Below are positions 22,249 through 36,751 of a DNA stretch of 64,000 nt, piece by piece. This DNA is from Escarpia spicata. Its lineage: Eukaryota; Annelida; Polychaeta; Sabellida; Siboglinidae. The position numbers and the translations under genes were made by a program. The DNA lies in the NCBI GenBank assembly GCA_963995525.1, contig OZ023214.1:31989518-32053517 (forward strand), read 5' to 3'. Every line of letters begins with the position of its first letter. Position 1 is the first letter of the stretch. The notes under the pieces were generated by a model that saw only the letters and a program-made list of their open reading frames with translations, searched no databases and was not told the DNA's origin.

Positions 22249-25200
22249 GTGAGTGTCTGCGTTGTCCAATATTTTGGGATTAAAGCGGTGATATTTATGT
22301 GTGTAACATGTTCCTGATTGAATTGAAACAGTTTAATTTAATGTAGCTGTATAGGTCTATTGTTTCACAAATGGTGAATAGTAAACTAGGAATTACATTC
22401 TCCTTGACATGTTGTTTCTGGTGTACATCAGGCAAATGTAGATCCATACTACCAAACATGACTAACGATGGCACACGACACATGCATACTGAAAATAGAA
22501 AGGTTGTAAGAACAAAGATAATGCATGACTCTGTTTTTATCTGTATATTTCTGTCTGCTGATGGATGTGAGTATTGGTAACCGGATACACGTGGGTAAAG
22601 GGTTTGAAGTATCTCTACATGTTTGATGGGTAGGTGACGTGTATTTCTGTGTGTTTTTCATGGTGATTCACTGCAGAGAAATCAAACTTATGATTTTTTT
22701 CTGAATCAGAATGGCATTTATCTGAATGTTGAAAGCGGCTACAGATTTTGCAGTAATAATAAATTACCTGCTATTTTGCCAGTCAAACCACAAAGCTGGC
22801 TTTAGAGGGGATTGATTACATGCATGCATTTTTGGACCGCCTGCCATTGATTAATTCTCTGTGAGAGAAGTGGCTATGTCACTGTTAGAGCAGAACGGTT
22901 GTTTGTCCCTAATGCTAGCCGACCAGTGACAGAAGAGTGATCACTAACAGAACAAATAACTGAATTCTCCCAGCTGAGTATTGCCAACCGGCCATTGTGG
23001 CGTACTCTGCTAACATGGTGCGCACGTTTACAACACCGGCCTTCCGCATTTTTATAAAATTTCATTAACGCCTCTATTGACTGTGTAAAAGGCGACATGT
23101 TCCCAGCAGTGGCAATGTTGTGATGAATAACAGCATTTTGTAGGTCTGTCACTGTCTCTGATTGGCAACAGCTCTGTCACACTGTGAGACAAGTCGCGGT
23201 TTATTATGCACGCTGGCACTGCCTTTTACATTACTGATGTCATTAAAATATGTCACGAGCGCAGTGGTCTACAGACTCTACAGTTTTATGTTAATCATCG
23301 CAGAGAGCCTCATTGCTGTGCAGTGCCGTTTGGAAATAAATACAGTTTTGTGTTTAAGATGTAACAAAATATGTTTTTATACCTGAAATATATTGAAAAT
23401 ATATGAAATATTTTGAATGGTTTTAATGCATCTGAACATGAAGACGATGACCACTACATTTGACCAATCGGCAGCAGATTCCTTGCACACACTAACACCA
23501 CACTAATCCTTGGTGTAGGCCACAATCCAGATCGATTAGAAATCTAGAACTATTAAAAGTAAAAGAAAAAGGCATCAGCAGCACCTTGAGCCGGATTCTG
23601 CAGATGTGTGTGAGTCTAATCTCAGCATATCATGTGACTATCCGCTCTAGCTGATGAACTGTTAACTGATCTCCCATACTGGCACAGGGTGTTTACAGAA
23701 ATATGACACATTGTTTAGGTCCAATATTTACCAGAAATAATACTGCCAGCATATGTTTTTGCCTCATGTAAATGTGTTTTCTAAAAAGGTCAGAGCCTCA
23801 GGCTACAGTAGTTTATAGCTACCAAAGCTGTTGGAATTAAAATGTTTATTAATGTACTACCTGGAAGTATTTACTAGTATAGACAGTACCAAATTAATTG
23901 AAGCCACCGTCATGTTTTCTTTCCAGTATATATATACAACTCCATTTTAATAAAACATCCAAGATTTCCAAGTTCTGTTATTAGCATGTTGTTTTTTCCA
24001 TGGCCTTTCTTGTTTATACATAAACTGTTCTCAGTTGCATTGTCTTTGGAATTAGACACAGGCAGGAATCTGGTTAAGTTATATTTAATTGGAGGTAAAT
24101 TGTCTGGACATTGTCTTTCTCTAAATCATGCAGGATCTTTCAGTTGCAAGTGGTGTGACCAATGGTGACTAGTTCATTTTAAACTGTCTATAAATAGCTG
24201 TATTGAATGTAAGATCAGCTTATTAAAATACAGAGATTGGGAAACTGAACCAGTGCACAAGAGCAAGAAACACCTGTTAGGTGCATTATTTATGATATTA
24301 TAAGCTGATACTTCATAATTTTCATGCCATGTTGGCAGGTGCTTTCTTAAATTCAACTCTTTTTTTGTCTGGCCTTTCAAATTAATGTGCAGCGGCCATA
24401 AATTGAAACAATAACAGCGCAGATGTTTCTCATAAATCATTTGACCCCTCACCTGGGGAATGAGTCAGACCTTTGTATTGCTGCAGTTCTGCCTAATTAA
24501 ACGCGTTGATGTTAACCATGTGGCTTAGAGGCCTGCATAATTTATTATCAGTGAATGATACAAATCCATCTTTTTGTCCCGCCTGCTTTCCGCTCACCAT
24601 GTAGTAAGCATGTTTTATAACTGGCTTAGGCTGTGGGCATATTGCCAGTAGGACTAATTAGGATTGCTAGCAAGTTGCAAAAATGTCGCACTGGAGAGCT
24701 CTAAAAATAGGCACTGGATCATAATTTTTTATGCAGTGATTGGAAAGAAGATCTGATTGAGCGTTAATTAATTGTGATGCATGTTATTGTGAGTCATGTT
24801 TCTGTCTGGCCAGGCATTGGTTATAGATCCGTTTTTTCGCCTGTCTACCTGTCTGTGACTCTGTGATGCGTACACAGAATGCCAGTGACTGTTGTCTAAA
24901 AATGGCCGTGAAGGTGACCTCTGGAAAGTGACTTTGGCAGAGCAGCTCAATCTATAGAAATAGATGTCAAAAATAGATACATGATTAGATGCTGATTATT
25001 ATTGATAATAGATTTTAGTCATCATTCTCAAAAGGGCTAGTGTTCCCTGTAGTTGATTGTGTTCTTAAAAGGCTAATGAGTGTTGTAGTCTGTTATGCAT
25101 TATAACCGGTTTTAAGTAGGTATTCCATGTTTAGTATACATGTATATATATACATTAGTACATCCATTTGGTAAGGTTTGTTTAGCATAATTATATTCTC

Positions 25201-28200
25201 AACATGTATGCATCAATAATTTGTATATGATTGTGTACGTGTGTATGCAGGTTACCTTGTGTGCATGACATTGTGTGTGCGTGCATGCATGTCTTTGTGT
25301 GCATTCGTGCATCTGCAATCATTGCTATGCACATGTGTCTTGTCTGATTAGTTGTGGTATACAGCTGTCTTTATTGCAGCAATTAATCATTCTCATCAGG
25401 CCCTGCAGTAATTCATACTTCCCAGGAAAAATCACATCTGCCTTCAAGAATCTTCAGTTCCCATATTCTCGAAAGACTTGTGAATTTTTATGTCTAGTTT
25501 TTAATAAATACGGCAGAAAAAATTTGGAGGGTTCACCAATTTGGTTTATCTAGGTAAATATTATTCAATCACTGGATGAGCAAAAAACTTAATAAGCCTG
25601 CTGAAGTGTTGCATAATATGTGTTGAATTTAAGTAATGACAGGAAGGCTTGCATTTTAATGTTTTAAAATGTAATATTACTTGGGTTACAGATTCATTTC
25701 TTTTGTTAATATAGGCCTAGTCTGCACCCATTAAACATCTCTCCTGCACTTGAATCCTATCATTTCACAAAATTCCATCATTACCTTTACATATATCTAT
25801 CAAATCTACCGGCCAAGTCTAGAACATTTGGGAGAACATTTGAAATTAGGCTCATCAGGAACTTATATGCAAGCGACAGCATTTTTACACTGAGCATTAG
25901 CCTGTTTGTATGTGCAATGCACCACGATGTACGACTTGCAGAATTAATAATTATGAAGTTCTTAGCCTGTATCATCTCTGACTAAAGGGACTTACTGCGG
26001 TGAAATTGGGCTAATCAGGATGAGTGATCTTAGACACAGACGAGACAAGCCACAAAGCTGTATGCTCGTCATGGCTTCATGTCGTTTTCAAGCGGTTACA
26101 TGCCCGATCATTCCTGGAAGCCTGACCAGTACGTTCTCGACAGAATAGGTCGCAAGGTAACTGGCATGCAGTACTATTTATTATGTTACTGCTAAATATT
26201 GATGAGCGGTTCATTGCTGAGGCAACACCCATTTACCTGCATGAGTCATGGGATACCTGCGCATGCATGTATGAGTCATGCTCACGGTTACCATATGCCA
26301 TGTGGCACTGCCAGCCATGTAGGTCACCGCTCAAACAGCATCTGCCCCCTGTGGTACATTTCCCTTAACCCTTTGTCCTTCGCGTCCGACTTTTGGTGGC
26401 GCATTTCTGAGTTTTTTATTTGTGAAGGTTTGCAGAATTTTCACTAGATGATATGTGTATGCCGTGTAAACGTTGGCGTGTGTGGTGATAATGTGTGTGT
26501 CGTCTTGTGTGTGCCAGTTATGATAGCCTTTGGGGTTATATAAAGTGATCACCATGGCAGGGTGCATATATGTAGGACTAAGATTACCCCATTCATGGAT
26601 GTGAGAATGCCTACCGGGTATGAACCAGATATTGCAGGTGAAAATTCGTCTCCGTAAACACATCAATGTAGACTTCTGTACAGTCCATTGAACCATCACA
26701 ATAGCGTGCTCAGTAGGTGATATATATCATATGTTTGTGCTACATATAGCGAGCTGCTTTAGAATATTCTAGAAGACAGCCGATGGTTGGAAATTGCTAT
26801 GTGAAGTATGCCAATCAGGAGTACATGCAAATATTGATAGCTTCATTTAGTAAGAATTGTGTGGTGTTTCTTTCATCGTCATGCAATGATCTGTCAGGTA
26901 AGAAAGCTCTAAGAAAGCATCAGAAGTACTTCATGGCAAAACACAAATACTGACGACTAAGACTAAATTGTGAAAAAATAGGTAGTGACATTTTATAATA
27001 ATTTTGCGGAAGTAATCTTTAGAATTACTGCACAGATTTTGGTGATGTAAAAGTGGCACGCATTTTGATTGATTAAATTGGTTTCCTTTTCAAGGAATCT
27101 GTGATGTGAAAGGATTAATATATGCAGATTTGGGTGATGAAAAAGTGGCATGTATATCGATCAAATTGGTTTCATTTCTGAGGAACCTTTCATGTGAACT
27201 CGGAGAAGCAGATGCCAGAAACAGATGATTAAGCATAATCTTTCAACTGAACGAGGGCCATCTGAATTTCTTGTATTACACTTGTGTTAATAGAATATGG
27301 CTATAGCAGCAAGTATTTTGATTTATTCATAGGCGTGTGCAGCAAATTGTCCTCATGGTAAGATGATTCTCTTGTCCCAATAATGCCAATAGGGCTGCTG
27401 ATGTTATTTTTGTATCCCCCCCCCCCCCCCCGTATGTCTACTTTAGTGATCAAAACTCTTTATGGCTGTTACCAAACGTACAGAACAAAGCAATCAAAAT
27501 GAATGGCTTTGAATACATGGACTGTACTTGTTATCCCAAGTACCATGGCACACTACTTATAACATACAGATGTTCTGAACTTTGGTCAATGTATTCTTTT
27601 CAGATGCATTCAGTTGTCATAATTATGTGCTTGATTTTGGTCGTAGTGAATGTTGTCATTGTGTAGCGTGTCCTTTCCATGTCTAGTTCCACGTGACACT
27701 CGCCTTATTGTTGAGATATTCTGTTGATGCAGTTGTATTTATTATCCATATTTGCCGTTCCTGTGAGCACTGAATGTTTTGGTGTTCTCAATACACATGG
27801 GTGTGGCTTCGTAGCCAAGTGAATGGTTGAGTGCCCGTGGAGTTGGCCCTCACTAAACACTGGCTACTTCGCATATTAATTTATGTGGGAACCATGCCTC
27901 CCTTCTCCTTCTCCCATATTTGTGTGCTGGCAGCCATGTGCTGACTCGTTACTACACATCCACTATCTCGTTTGTTCCCTAAATAAACATCCATGCGGTT
28001 CTTGGTAACACTTCAGTCTTTTTTGTTGAAACTGTAGTTTGTCAGCTATCCGAATTGTAAATGTAAGCCTGTCACCACGGGAAAAAAGCCGTGTGAATAT
28101 TTGTCTGCTGTTGGGTTGCAGTTGAGTTGGTGTCTGAATGCAAGCTGTTGTGCTTAGTTTACAGCAGTGTGTGTGTGATATTTTAGTCAAATGTTTTGAT

Positions 28201-28383
28201 GTTATCTCAGACAGTCCCAGTGAATGATGTAATTTATATGCGTAGATATGCTGTAAATATAATATACATGTATTTTAAAAAATGGGCTCAACACGATGGA
28301 ATTAATAGAAAAGCTAACACAAGAGAATGGTTGCCCCCAGAGTGGAAGAAGAAGGCGACCGTACCCTGAGATGGGAGGACTGT

Positions 28384-29042
28384 GAAGAAAGATTGGGTTG
28401 GGTAGGAGGGAGATTGAGCTAGGGTAGAGAGAGATTGGGCTGGTGTGAAAAGAGATTGGGCTAGTGTGGAGAGAGAGTGGGCTGGGGTGGACACTATGGA
28501 GAGAGATCGGGCTGGTGTGGAGAGAGAATGGACTGGGGTGTGGATAGATTGGGCTGGTGTGGAGAGAGATTGGGCTGGGGTGGGGAGAGATTGGACTGGT
28601 GTGGACATTGTGGAGAGAGATTGTGCTGGTGTGGAGAGAGAATGGACTGGGGTGTGGATAGATTGGGCTGGTGTGGAGAGAGATTGGGCTGGGGTGGGGA
28701 GAGATTGGACTGGTGTGGACATTGTGGAGAGAGATTGTGCTGGTGTGGAGAGAGATTGGGCGAGGGTGGAGAGAGATTGGGCTGGTGTGGAGAGAGATTG
28801 TGCTGGGGTGGAGAGAGATTGTGCTGGGGTGGGGAGAGATTGTGCTGGGGTGGGGAGAGATTGGGCCAGTGTGGACAGTGTGGAGAGAGATCAGCCTGGT
28901 GTAGAGATAGATTGGGTTGGGGTGGAGAGTGATTGGGCTGGTGTGAACACTGGAGAGAGATTGGGCTGGTGTGGAGAGATTGGGCTGGGGGGATAGATAT
29001 TCGGCTGGTGTGGAGAGCGATTGGGCTGGGTTGGAGAGATCC
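28384..29042 (+). repeat. G-rich minisatellite, 21-bp unit with a 114-bp higher-order unit
   Basis: About 30 copies of a unit like GGAGAGAGATTGGGCTGGTGT, with variants GGGGTGGGGAGAG and GATTGTGCTGGTG. A 114-bp block containing GAATGGACTGGGGTGTGGAT is present twice in a row (marker at 28527 and 28641). Because 21 is a multiple of three, long open frames appear on both strands (for example Ser-Pro-Thr heptads on the minus strand). These are repeat products, not genes. Confidence 0.97.
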
Positions 29043-29315
29043 GCGATGGAGAACAACAGTGAGACTGAAAGATATGAGAAACAAAGGCTCTGATGGAATT
29101 AGAAGGGAACAATAATGTACCAATCCCCACCCTTACTCCAGAGGACAAGGAGAAATGATAACAACAACATCAACAATGTATTTAAGTTTTGTACCAAGTT
29201 TAGTTTGGATAACTGCAGTACTTTACCTTTGGTTATGTCAGAGCTTGTATAACTTGTGACTTCTGCCTTTGCCAATCAGGAAATCCAATCCCAACTTACA
29301 GTAATGGTTGCAATA

Positions 29316-29345
29316 TCATATATATATATATATATATATATATAC
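29316..29345. repeat. (AT)n microsatellite
   Basis: An uninterrupted AT tract in the large ANKRD11 intron. Confidence 0.95.
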
Positions 29346-30635
29346 ACTATGTAGTGACATCCATATATACCTTAAGTTACATACACACATACATACATGT
29401 ACATTGCTCCAGCATTGTTTCGTAAGTGTTGTGCATGGCTTGTTCCTAGTCTTGAGCACTGAGAAAAGCTATAGATTTTGGGCACATCCAGAACTGATAG
29501 TTTATGGATGTGCCGGTTTCCCATAGATTACGTCCTGACACATCCTGATGGATGGAGATACCCTAAGTTGCTGCTGAGAAAGCCTCAGATAGGACCTAAG
29601 TGCACTGCAACAGTCTGCTGTCACAACAACCTGTTTGTGCATAGATTGCTTTGACCTACTTAATAATGTCATTTGATACATGTATCACGACCCGTATTCT
29701 CGAATGACTTACGAATTTCTTAACGCCATTTTTACAAAAAAAATGACATCAAAACAGTGCAAGTTACAATTTTTTTGCAAGTGCTATTCTCGAAGCATTT
29801 ACGATACGAATGTTTGCAAACATGGCCTATATTTCACCATAAAGTTACGCCAATGCAAGAGGTCGTGTAACTTTTTTTGTAACTGCGTTCAGATGGTGAT
29901 TTCTCCGTTATTTAATGTTACAATGTCGCCAAAATGCATTAGTAAATTGTGTGTGATGCAGTGACACTGATATGTTTATTTTTTATTGACAGGCTGTAAT
30001 TACATAAATAACACCTTTGAAAGTGGCCTCCGTGCCTACGCTGCTAATAAAAGCAAAATTCCTTAAAAGGTAAACAAGCGGGACCAGCCAATAAACGGGA
30101 CTGATTAGTAATTCACCGCAGTAATTTATAGATTGAATACCTGGTACATGCTGTACAATTATTTATTTATCTTTAACGCATGAGGCACGCCTGTGTTATA
30201 ATTATCTGTGTGTATTTAATACCGATCAACACATACATGCTATGTCTAAGAACTGAAGCAACTATGATGATAATAATGTCATTGGCACCATCAAATGATA
30301 AGAAACATACAGAGGTGTCCAATTTGTTTATAGGTTGAGCATCTACAAAATAATAGAGTAGACTTAGTCTAAGGCATGTTAGTGTCACGTTAGACTAGTG
30401 TCATGGATAGTTGATGAATACCAGGCAGGATAGCCGAGCGAGCATACGCCGATAGAACACTGACTGAGATATCAAACTAAATCTTACATTTGGCGCGTAG
30501 TCTGAATAGTAATACACATCACACACATATGAAAGTGGTGTCCTGTAACTGTGCTCTGTAACATTGTAGTCAGGATACGTAGATGTAGCCTAAAAAATCC
30601 TAATTCTCTAATGTAAACATTGTCTGGCTTTGGGC

Positions 30636-30785
30636 TTGGCTTGGTCTTGCTTGGCTTGGCATTCATTGCCCTTGCTTGGCTTGGCATTCATTGCCCTTGC
30701 TTGGCATGGCATTCATTGCCCTTGCTTGGCATGGCATTCATTGCCCTTGCTTGGCTTGACATTCATTGCCCTTGCTTGTGTTTTG
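30636..30785. repeat. 25-bp tandem repeat, 5 copies
   Basis: ATTCATTGCCCTTGCTTGGC begins at 30661, 30686, 30711, 30736 and 30761, an exact 25-bp period with one or two variable bases per unit. Partial units flank it. Confidence 0.97.
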
Positions 30786-33700
30786 TTTCTATCATTTCCG
30801 TTCAAATGCTTCGCTGGCATTAAGCCCATGATTACCTATGCATCATCATTCCTCAACATTATGTTTTGCATAGTAGCTATATGGATTAATCACCAGTTTC
30901 CCTTGAATAGTTGTCTATGTTATCAGTTATTCTTCATTAGAAACACGCGAGTAGAGCTAAAACGATAAAATATAGCAAAATATCAGTTATCGTAACCGTT
31001 GAAACGCAAGCAAAACCTCGCAAGATTTTCGTACACAAATTGTCAATTTCTTGGTTGCGAAAATTCGCAAATGCGCAACTTCGTACGTACAAAATCTGTT
31101 TCTTCCTAAATATGGACCCTGGGTTCTGTGCCTGTAAATGTGTAATATATACTGACATTGACAAAGTTTGTCCCTGGTTTACACGTTCTGGTCCAACGCT
31201 GATCTCTTTCAGTTGTGGGAAGAAATTACAACAGACATTTTAATTTTTGTCCACTTTTTATGTTATTTAGTCTGATGAACAAAATGACTGATATTTTAAT
31301 GGTTTACGCTGTTGTGTATGTGGTGTAAAATTATCTAAGCATATCTAGCTGAGTTATAATGTACACAAAGCCAGTTTGTGAATAACTTAGTAAATATAAC
31401 ATTCAGAGAAGGACATGGACTGTTTTCTTACTATTATTTGCCATTTGTCGTAAAGTATAGCATTTTATTGACTGCCATTGAACAAGGTGTATATTTTATT
31501 TGTATACATAGTGAACAGTGATGCCAAACATCACGTGTGAAATGTTCAGTTCTAATTGTGCACTTAGGATGGTACCACACAAAAACTTAGTTTAGCTTTT
31601 CCTTGCCCGAGAGTGTCAACAGATTCTCAAAGTAAAAATATTTTAATAAGCATGGCTTGACATTTTGATGAATTTCTTCTTGTAACCTCTCTTCATGGCA
31701 GCTGGATTGGCGAAGTCGTTGCCATGGCGATTGGTATGTCATTGGAAAAGGTCATTCCTGTTTTGCATTGCCTCTGATGTTGCTTAAAAATAGGATTAAT
31801 TAGTGACTTCACCGCTGTGTGTCACGTCAACATACATCATACACAACTGGTCTAGTTGCAGTTTAGTCACATGCGATGGTGTTACCTCATTGTGGTTACG
31901 ATATTTGTAAAATCCAGCTTTAAATATGCATCAAAAATGCTCTCTCAGATACTTTCCAAACATTACCATTTGTGATATTATTTGAACAATCCAGTGTTTT
32001 TTGTAACAGACAAAAGTATGCGCTACGTGTTTGTACCCGACCAGTACTTACGATTCAAGAGAGCACTTCAAATGAACGTGAAGTTATGTTTGTGTATGTG
32101 TCCGTAGTGTTACAAATCTATTGTGCATATCACATTGGTTTTGTCACTGAAAATTACATAAATAATTTCCCACAGTTAGCAGGTTTTTCTTCTTGACTGC
32201 TGAAGTGGTATTGTTGGGGTGTAATCACAAATTGCAGGAATTAACTTTAGTAGTCTTGTTTTTAGAACTAAGCCTGTTAGTTTTAATTACTTGCCTTATA
32301 AATGTAAGGCATATTTTGCATGAAATAGGTCGATAAAGACATTTGTAATTGTACGCACTTACCTGTGGTTACGATCGAGTACACCTGTTTGTGTGAAATG
32401 AGCCCTGTATGTAACTAGGTACACGCCTACAGTGTATGCATCTTCACATGGCTCTATTTTCCATAGAAAAAAACACGAAGACATTAGCCCATGTCAGATT
32501 ACTTTTCCAAAAATTCAAATGCAAGTAGTCGGGTAGTTAACCATTAACAATGCACAGATATGCCATCTTTTACCATGACTTAATAGCAGATAAACCATTG
32601 AAAATTTATGGTGCGAGATTCTAGGTTAGAGAAGTGTCACGTACACATTTGTCACCAACAACAATAAAAGGAGTATGTTGACATTTGAATAGATGTTTAA
32701 CCCGTTTTTACTGGTTTCTGTCATGGTTGGAACAAATGTCAAAAGCAAACACAAACAATCAAGCTTAGTGGCACTCGTTTCCCGTTTCTTATCGAGACGT
32801 CTTTTTGGGGTAGTTTCAACCAAAGCGACCACATGGCGGACCCTTTTGATGGAGTCAGACATTCTGTTTAATATTATTTTATTTTAACGTTTGTCTGATT
32901 TTCACAGGAAATGTGCCAGGCGTGAAATCGGCCTTCGTGTAATTCTACTATTCGTGGTAATGCAGCGACTTCCTGGAATTGGGCTAAAAATATCGCATGG
33001 CAGGCGTTGAATTGCGCTTGATTTTGAGAGCCAACGGTTGTTAGCTATGTAATTGAAGGTTTGTGTGCCACGTCAAATACATAGATTAAGTCGTGCAAAA
33101 ATTGTGACATTGGACTTGACGTTCCATAAAACACACCCATGTTTTTCAGCGCAAGCCAGTGTCTGTTCTATGGCTTCTAAGTAGTTCCTGGAAACAAAAT
33201 CAATCGAGCATATTCTGTTATGTTGAAGTGCATAAAGGCAGTCTGCAATCGGTCATGTGCCAATTCTACTGAGTGTTCGCCTGCCATGCTGTGAGGCAAA
33301 TTTATAGCCACATATAAGAAATTCATCGTTAAACGAGAATAGGATTATTGGAAAAACATCACATGATGCTGATAAATGAATATTTATTCTTTGGTTATTT
33401 AGTTGTTACATAATCTTGTAATATTACATCGACATAAATTGAAATTGGATATATAATATCCATAAATATGAATTTGGAAACGCTACATACTATTTTGTTT
33501 TTGTGCAACAAAACATGATTAAACATGTGTATTTATGTTTTTATGTTCATCATGCTATTTAATTATGCAATAATGTTTCAAGACATAGTTTAAGATATGA
33601 GAACATATATTTATAGATATAAGGAGTCATCTAAATGTTATGAGGAAGAAATAAATATCCAATATTTATAAAAGGAGGGATTTATGTGCCAAACAAAAGT

Positions 33701-35782
33701 TACTAGTAAAAAGGTGGTTTACTGGTTAGATTTAATAACAAAACACTAGGGCTACAGGTATTATTCATGTTATGGAACTTGAACACCAGGTGGCAGGCAA
33801 CTTTTTTATCAACAAATGGATCCACAAACACCATGTTCATGCAAAAACTAGTGCACACAAGTTAGTGTTCTGAAATACCACCAAATTGATAAACCGTATC
33901 CATTTCATGACCCCCCCCCTAGCTGACACATAATACTGGCACAACAGCTCGCCAGTGGCTTCTGTCTTGGGCTCTCCTTCACATCAGAGCTAATGGTTGC
34001 CAACAAAGGTACCATCTCAATATCACCGGCATCTCATTGCTTCATCTACTTGGTGTTCTGGTAAACACTGACCTTGATAAGAGATAGTCGTCCGCCCCCA
34101 TAAGGCAAATGGTGTGCAGAGCACATCCGATCTTCAGTATAAAGAGTTCAGTCATGGCTCTCTTGACATATGAGATACAAACAAATGAAGGTCAAAGTAT
34201 CCAAGGTAATATATCTGTGACTAATCGTTTATCATCTTAGTTTCCGCTTGTGAATAACCATTAAGTGTCCAGAGGGCGTAAGATAGCTTGGCGGCACGAA
34301 TAACTTGAAATGGTAAGTTTGTAAATATTTTAAATATGCGCAGTTGCCACGACCATATAAATATTCAATATCATTCTGATGTTGCTGCAAATAAGTTTTG
34401 GACAGCAGACATCTGCAGTGAAATATATGTTTGGGCATAATTGTCAGAAAGCTGTCGTGCTATCACTTAATGCGACATCAGTATAGGGTGTAGACTTGAG
34501 AAAGTTTTTGTAAAGGCAACCTGTTATATCCAAGCATGATATTTAATGACTGTAAATTACCCAGACAGTTCCCACCATATCTATGTATCGGTATACGCTG
34601 GTCACATCGAGTCATAAGGTTTGTATATATGGAACTGACTTGTATAGCAAATTATAGGGGAATTATTGAAATAAAGCCATTCTCTAGTGAGCTGTCCCTC
34701 TGATCCGTGCCCCTGTAAACATGCCATTGTATAAATAGTGGGTTTTATTAACGCATCTGTGGCTAAGGCACTACAGTCTAATCTACTCTATTCAGGCATG
34801 GTTGCTGAGAGGACTTGATAATGTAGATTAACCCCTTGTTTGCCATGTTTTTGTCTGCTAGTTTTCATACTGTTATCTCACTAAATTTACTGTGTTTGTT
34901 AGCAGTAAAGTCCAAGAAAATGTACTTATTTACAATGTCTTTGTAACAGGCACAGTTGTGGTATAGTAAATTGAACTTGTTAAAACGGAACCCTGTTAGC
35001 TTTAAATATTTCTTTGCTACAGGTGGTTTATTAGTGTCTTTATTGTTCATGTATTTAGTTTAACAGTCACATTAAGAAGCTTGCTGTGTACTTGTTTAGA
35101 CACAATCAGGACAACTAATGCCGGTGGCCTTGTCGCTTTGAGCCCTGTCTTTTTCCATTACCAGCGACTTGAAAGGAAACCAGTTCACAAGTTCATCAGT
35201 TTTTTGCCTTGGTAGTTTTCCAGCAAAGCTAAATCAGGCTTAACTGGAACACACAGAGTAATTCCTGTCTTTGGTCACAGCCTGATATCTCGTGAGTCAG
35301 ACCAATATGCTGAAAGGCTGAAAGGCTGAAGCGCACTCCGCAAGAAGTCTTGTCTGGAGCCAGTGGTCACTGGCTCATCCCACAAATGACCAAGTCAAGA
35401 TGAACAGGAACCATGAAAAACCCTTTGAATTTGGGACACATCGGCACAGACAATGCATAATAAACACACAAATTGTCACACACAAAATTCTACAACAAGG
35501 CTAGTAAATAATGTTCTAGAAAGTAGCCGAGACAATACTTAGTCTACTGATTTATCGCCCTGCTGACGTCAATGCAGAGTGAACCTTTGGTTCTATATTC
35601 CCATAGTTAATTACCTTCTAGTGAAACTGAACTATTTGTTGAAACTATGCACAGCTGAAAGACACTATTGATAAGGTCAGTGACCTATTAGATATTTATA
35701 GCATGAAATATTAACAACGGACAATAACAACTTAGCAATTCATAAAACTATCAGTGGGAGTTTGTGACTTCATACTGTAACT

Positions 35783-35935
35783 GTGTGCAGTGAAACCTGC
35801 TGCCTTAGCGAACATCTGCCCGTAACGAAAATCTGTCTAAGATTTACACTTTTAAAATCCTGAATGACAACCTGGCCATAATGAATGTATTGCACAGTCC
35901 CGACAATGTCCAGTTTGTCCACTATGGACTGGATT
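35783..35935. mobile_element. Possible Tigger/pogo-type MITE relic
   Basis: CAGTGAAACCTGC followed by GCGAACATCTGCCCGTAACG resembles the outer end of pogo/Tigger-derived short elements. The far end is not defined. Weak evidence. Confidence 0.25.
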
Positions 35936-36605
35936 TTTATTGTATGAAAAAAATTACATTAGAAATATGTGCTGGGAGAGTTTGTTTTTAAGTTCAAACA
36001 AAGTTGATGATCCACTGGTATTCTATATACATGGTAGATATGTTTCGTGGAGAAAATATGCATTGGGAGATGAGGATTACAAAAAGACATGAAAGACAAT
36101 ACTGGTACTGAGGATGTGTATGAGTACAACTGAGTTTTCATGTAAAAGTGAAGAAAGGCAGCAGTAATTTGGACAGCATAATGAGGAGAGAGAGGGTGAA
36201 ATTGATCTCCCACTGCCAGTGAGGTGTAGACTGAGTAGGCACAAATAGGAAGTTAGACCCAGATGCGAGAGCGAACAGCATGATAGCCAGATGCAGCCTT
36301 TCGGAGAGTGCAGTGTAGAAAAACATGGTAACAACTGCCAGGTTTCGCCGCTGATGTACAAGTCCGTGCTCACTTGTCGCTGGGGTTTTTCGTTGGTATC
36401 ATTGATCAAGTGGACCCATGAACATTCCAGTGCTGATTAAGATGGATCAAGCTGGGTTTCAACCTGTCTCATACAGTGGAGATACCCACTAGTGAATGGT
36501 TTTCTCCCTGGAATGCTTTGCCAGTTGTGCAGGCTGGCAAAATATGGGCAGGGTGTCATTCCTCCTTCCCACCTGGCTCTCTCCTAACACCTGTTGTAGA
36601 CACAT

Positions 36606-36751
36606 GGGGCCGGTTTCATGGAGCATACTTAAAGTTACGCAATTACTTAGCATGATGTGTTTTGCGTAACTCCTGTGTTTGCTCATATTAAAAAATCATG
36701 TAATTTACTAAGACTTATCTTATCGTTCTTAGCCACTTCATAAAACTGGTT
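36606..36751. mobile_element. Short MITE with GGCCGGTTTCATG ends
   Basis: The left end GCCGGTTTCATGGAG and the reverse complement of the right end ACCAGTTTTATGAAG match at 11 of 15 bases over an element of about 146 bp. This style (GGGGCCGGTTTCATGAAGC) recurs in marine invertebrate genomes as short inverted-repeat elements. No coding potential. Confidence 0.5.

Noticed and set aside
28202..29148. Ser-Pro-Thr heptad and Gly-Trp-rich open frames on both strands
   Set aside because: Products of the 21-bp minisatellite; no unique flanking domain, signal or splice structure.
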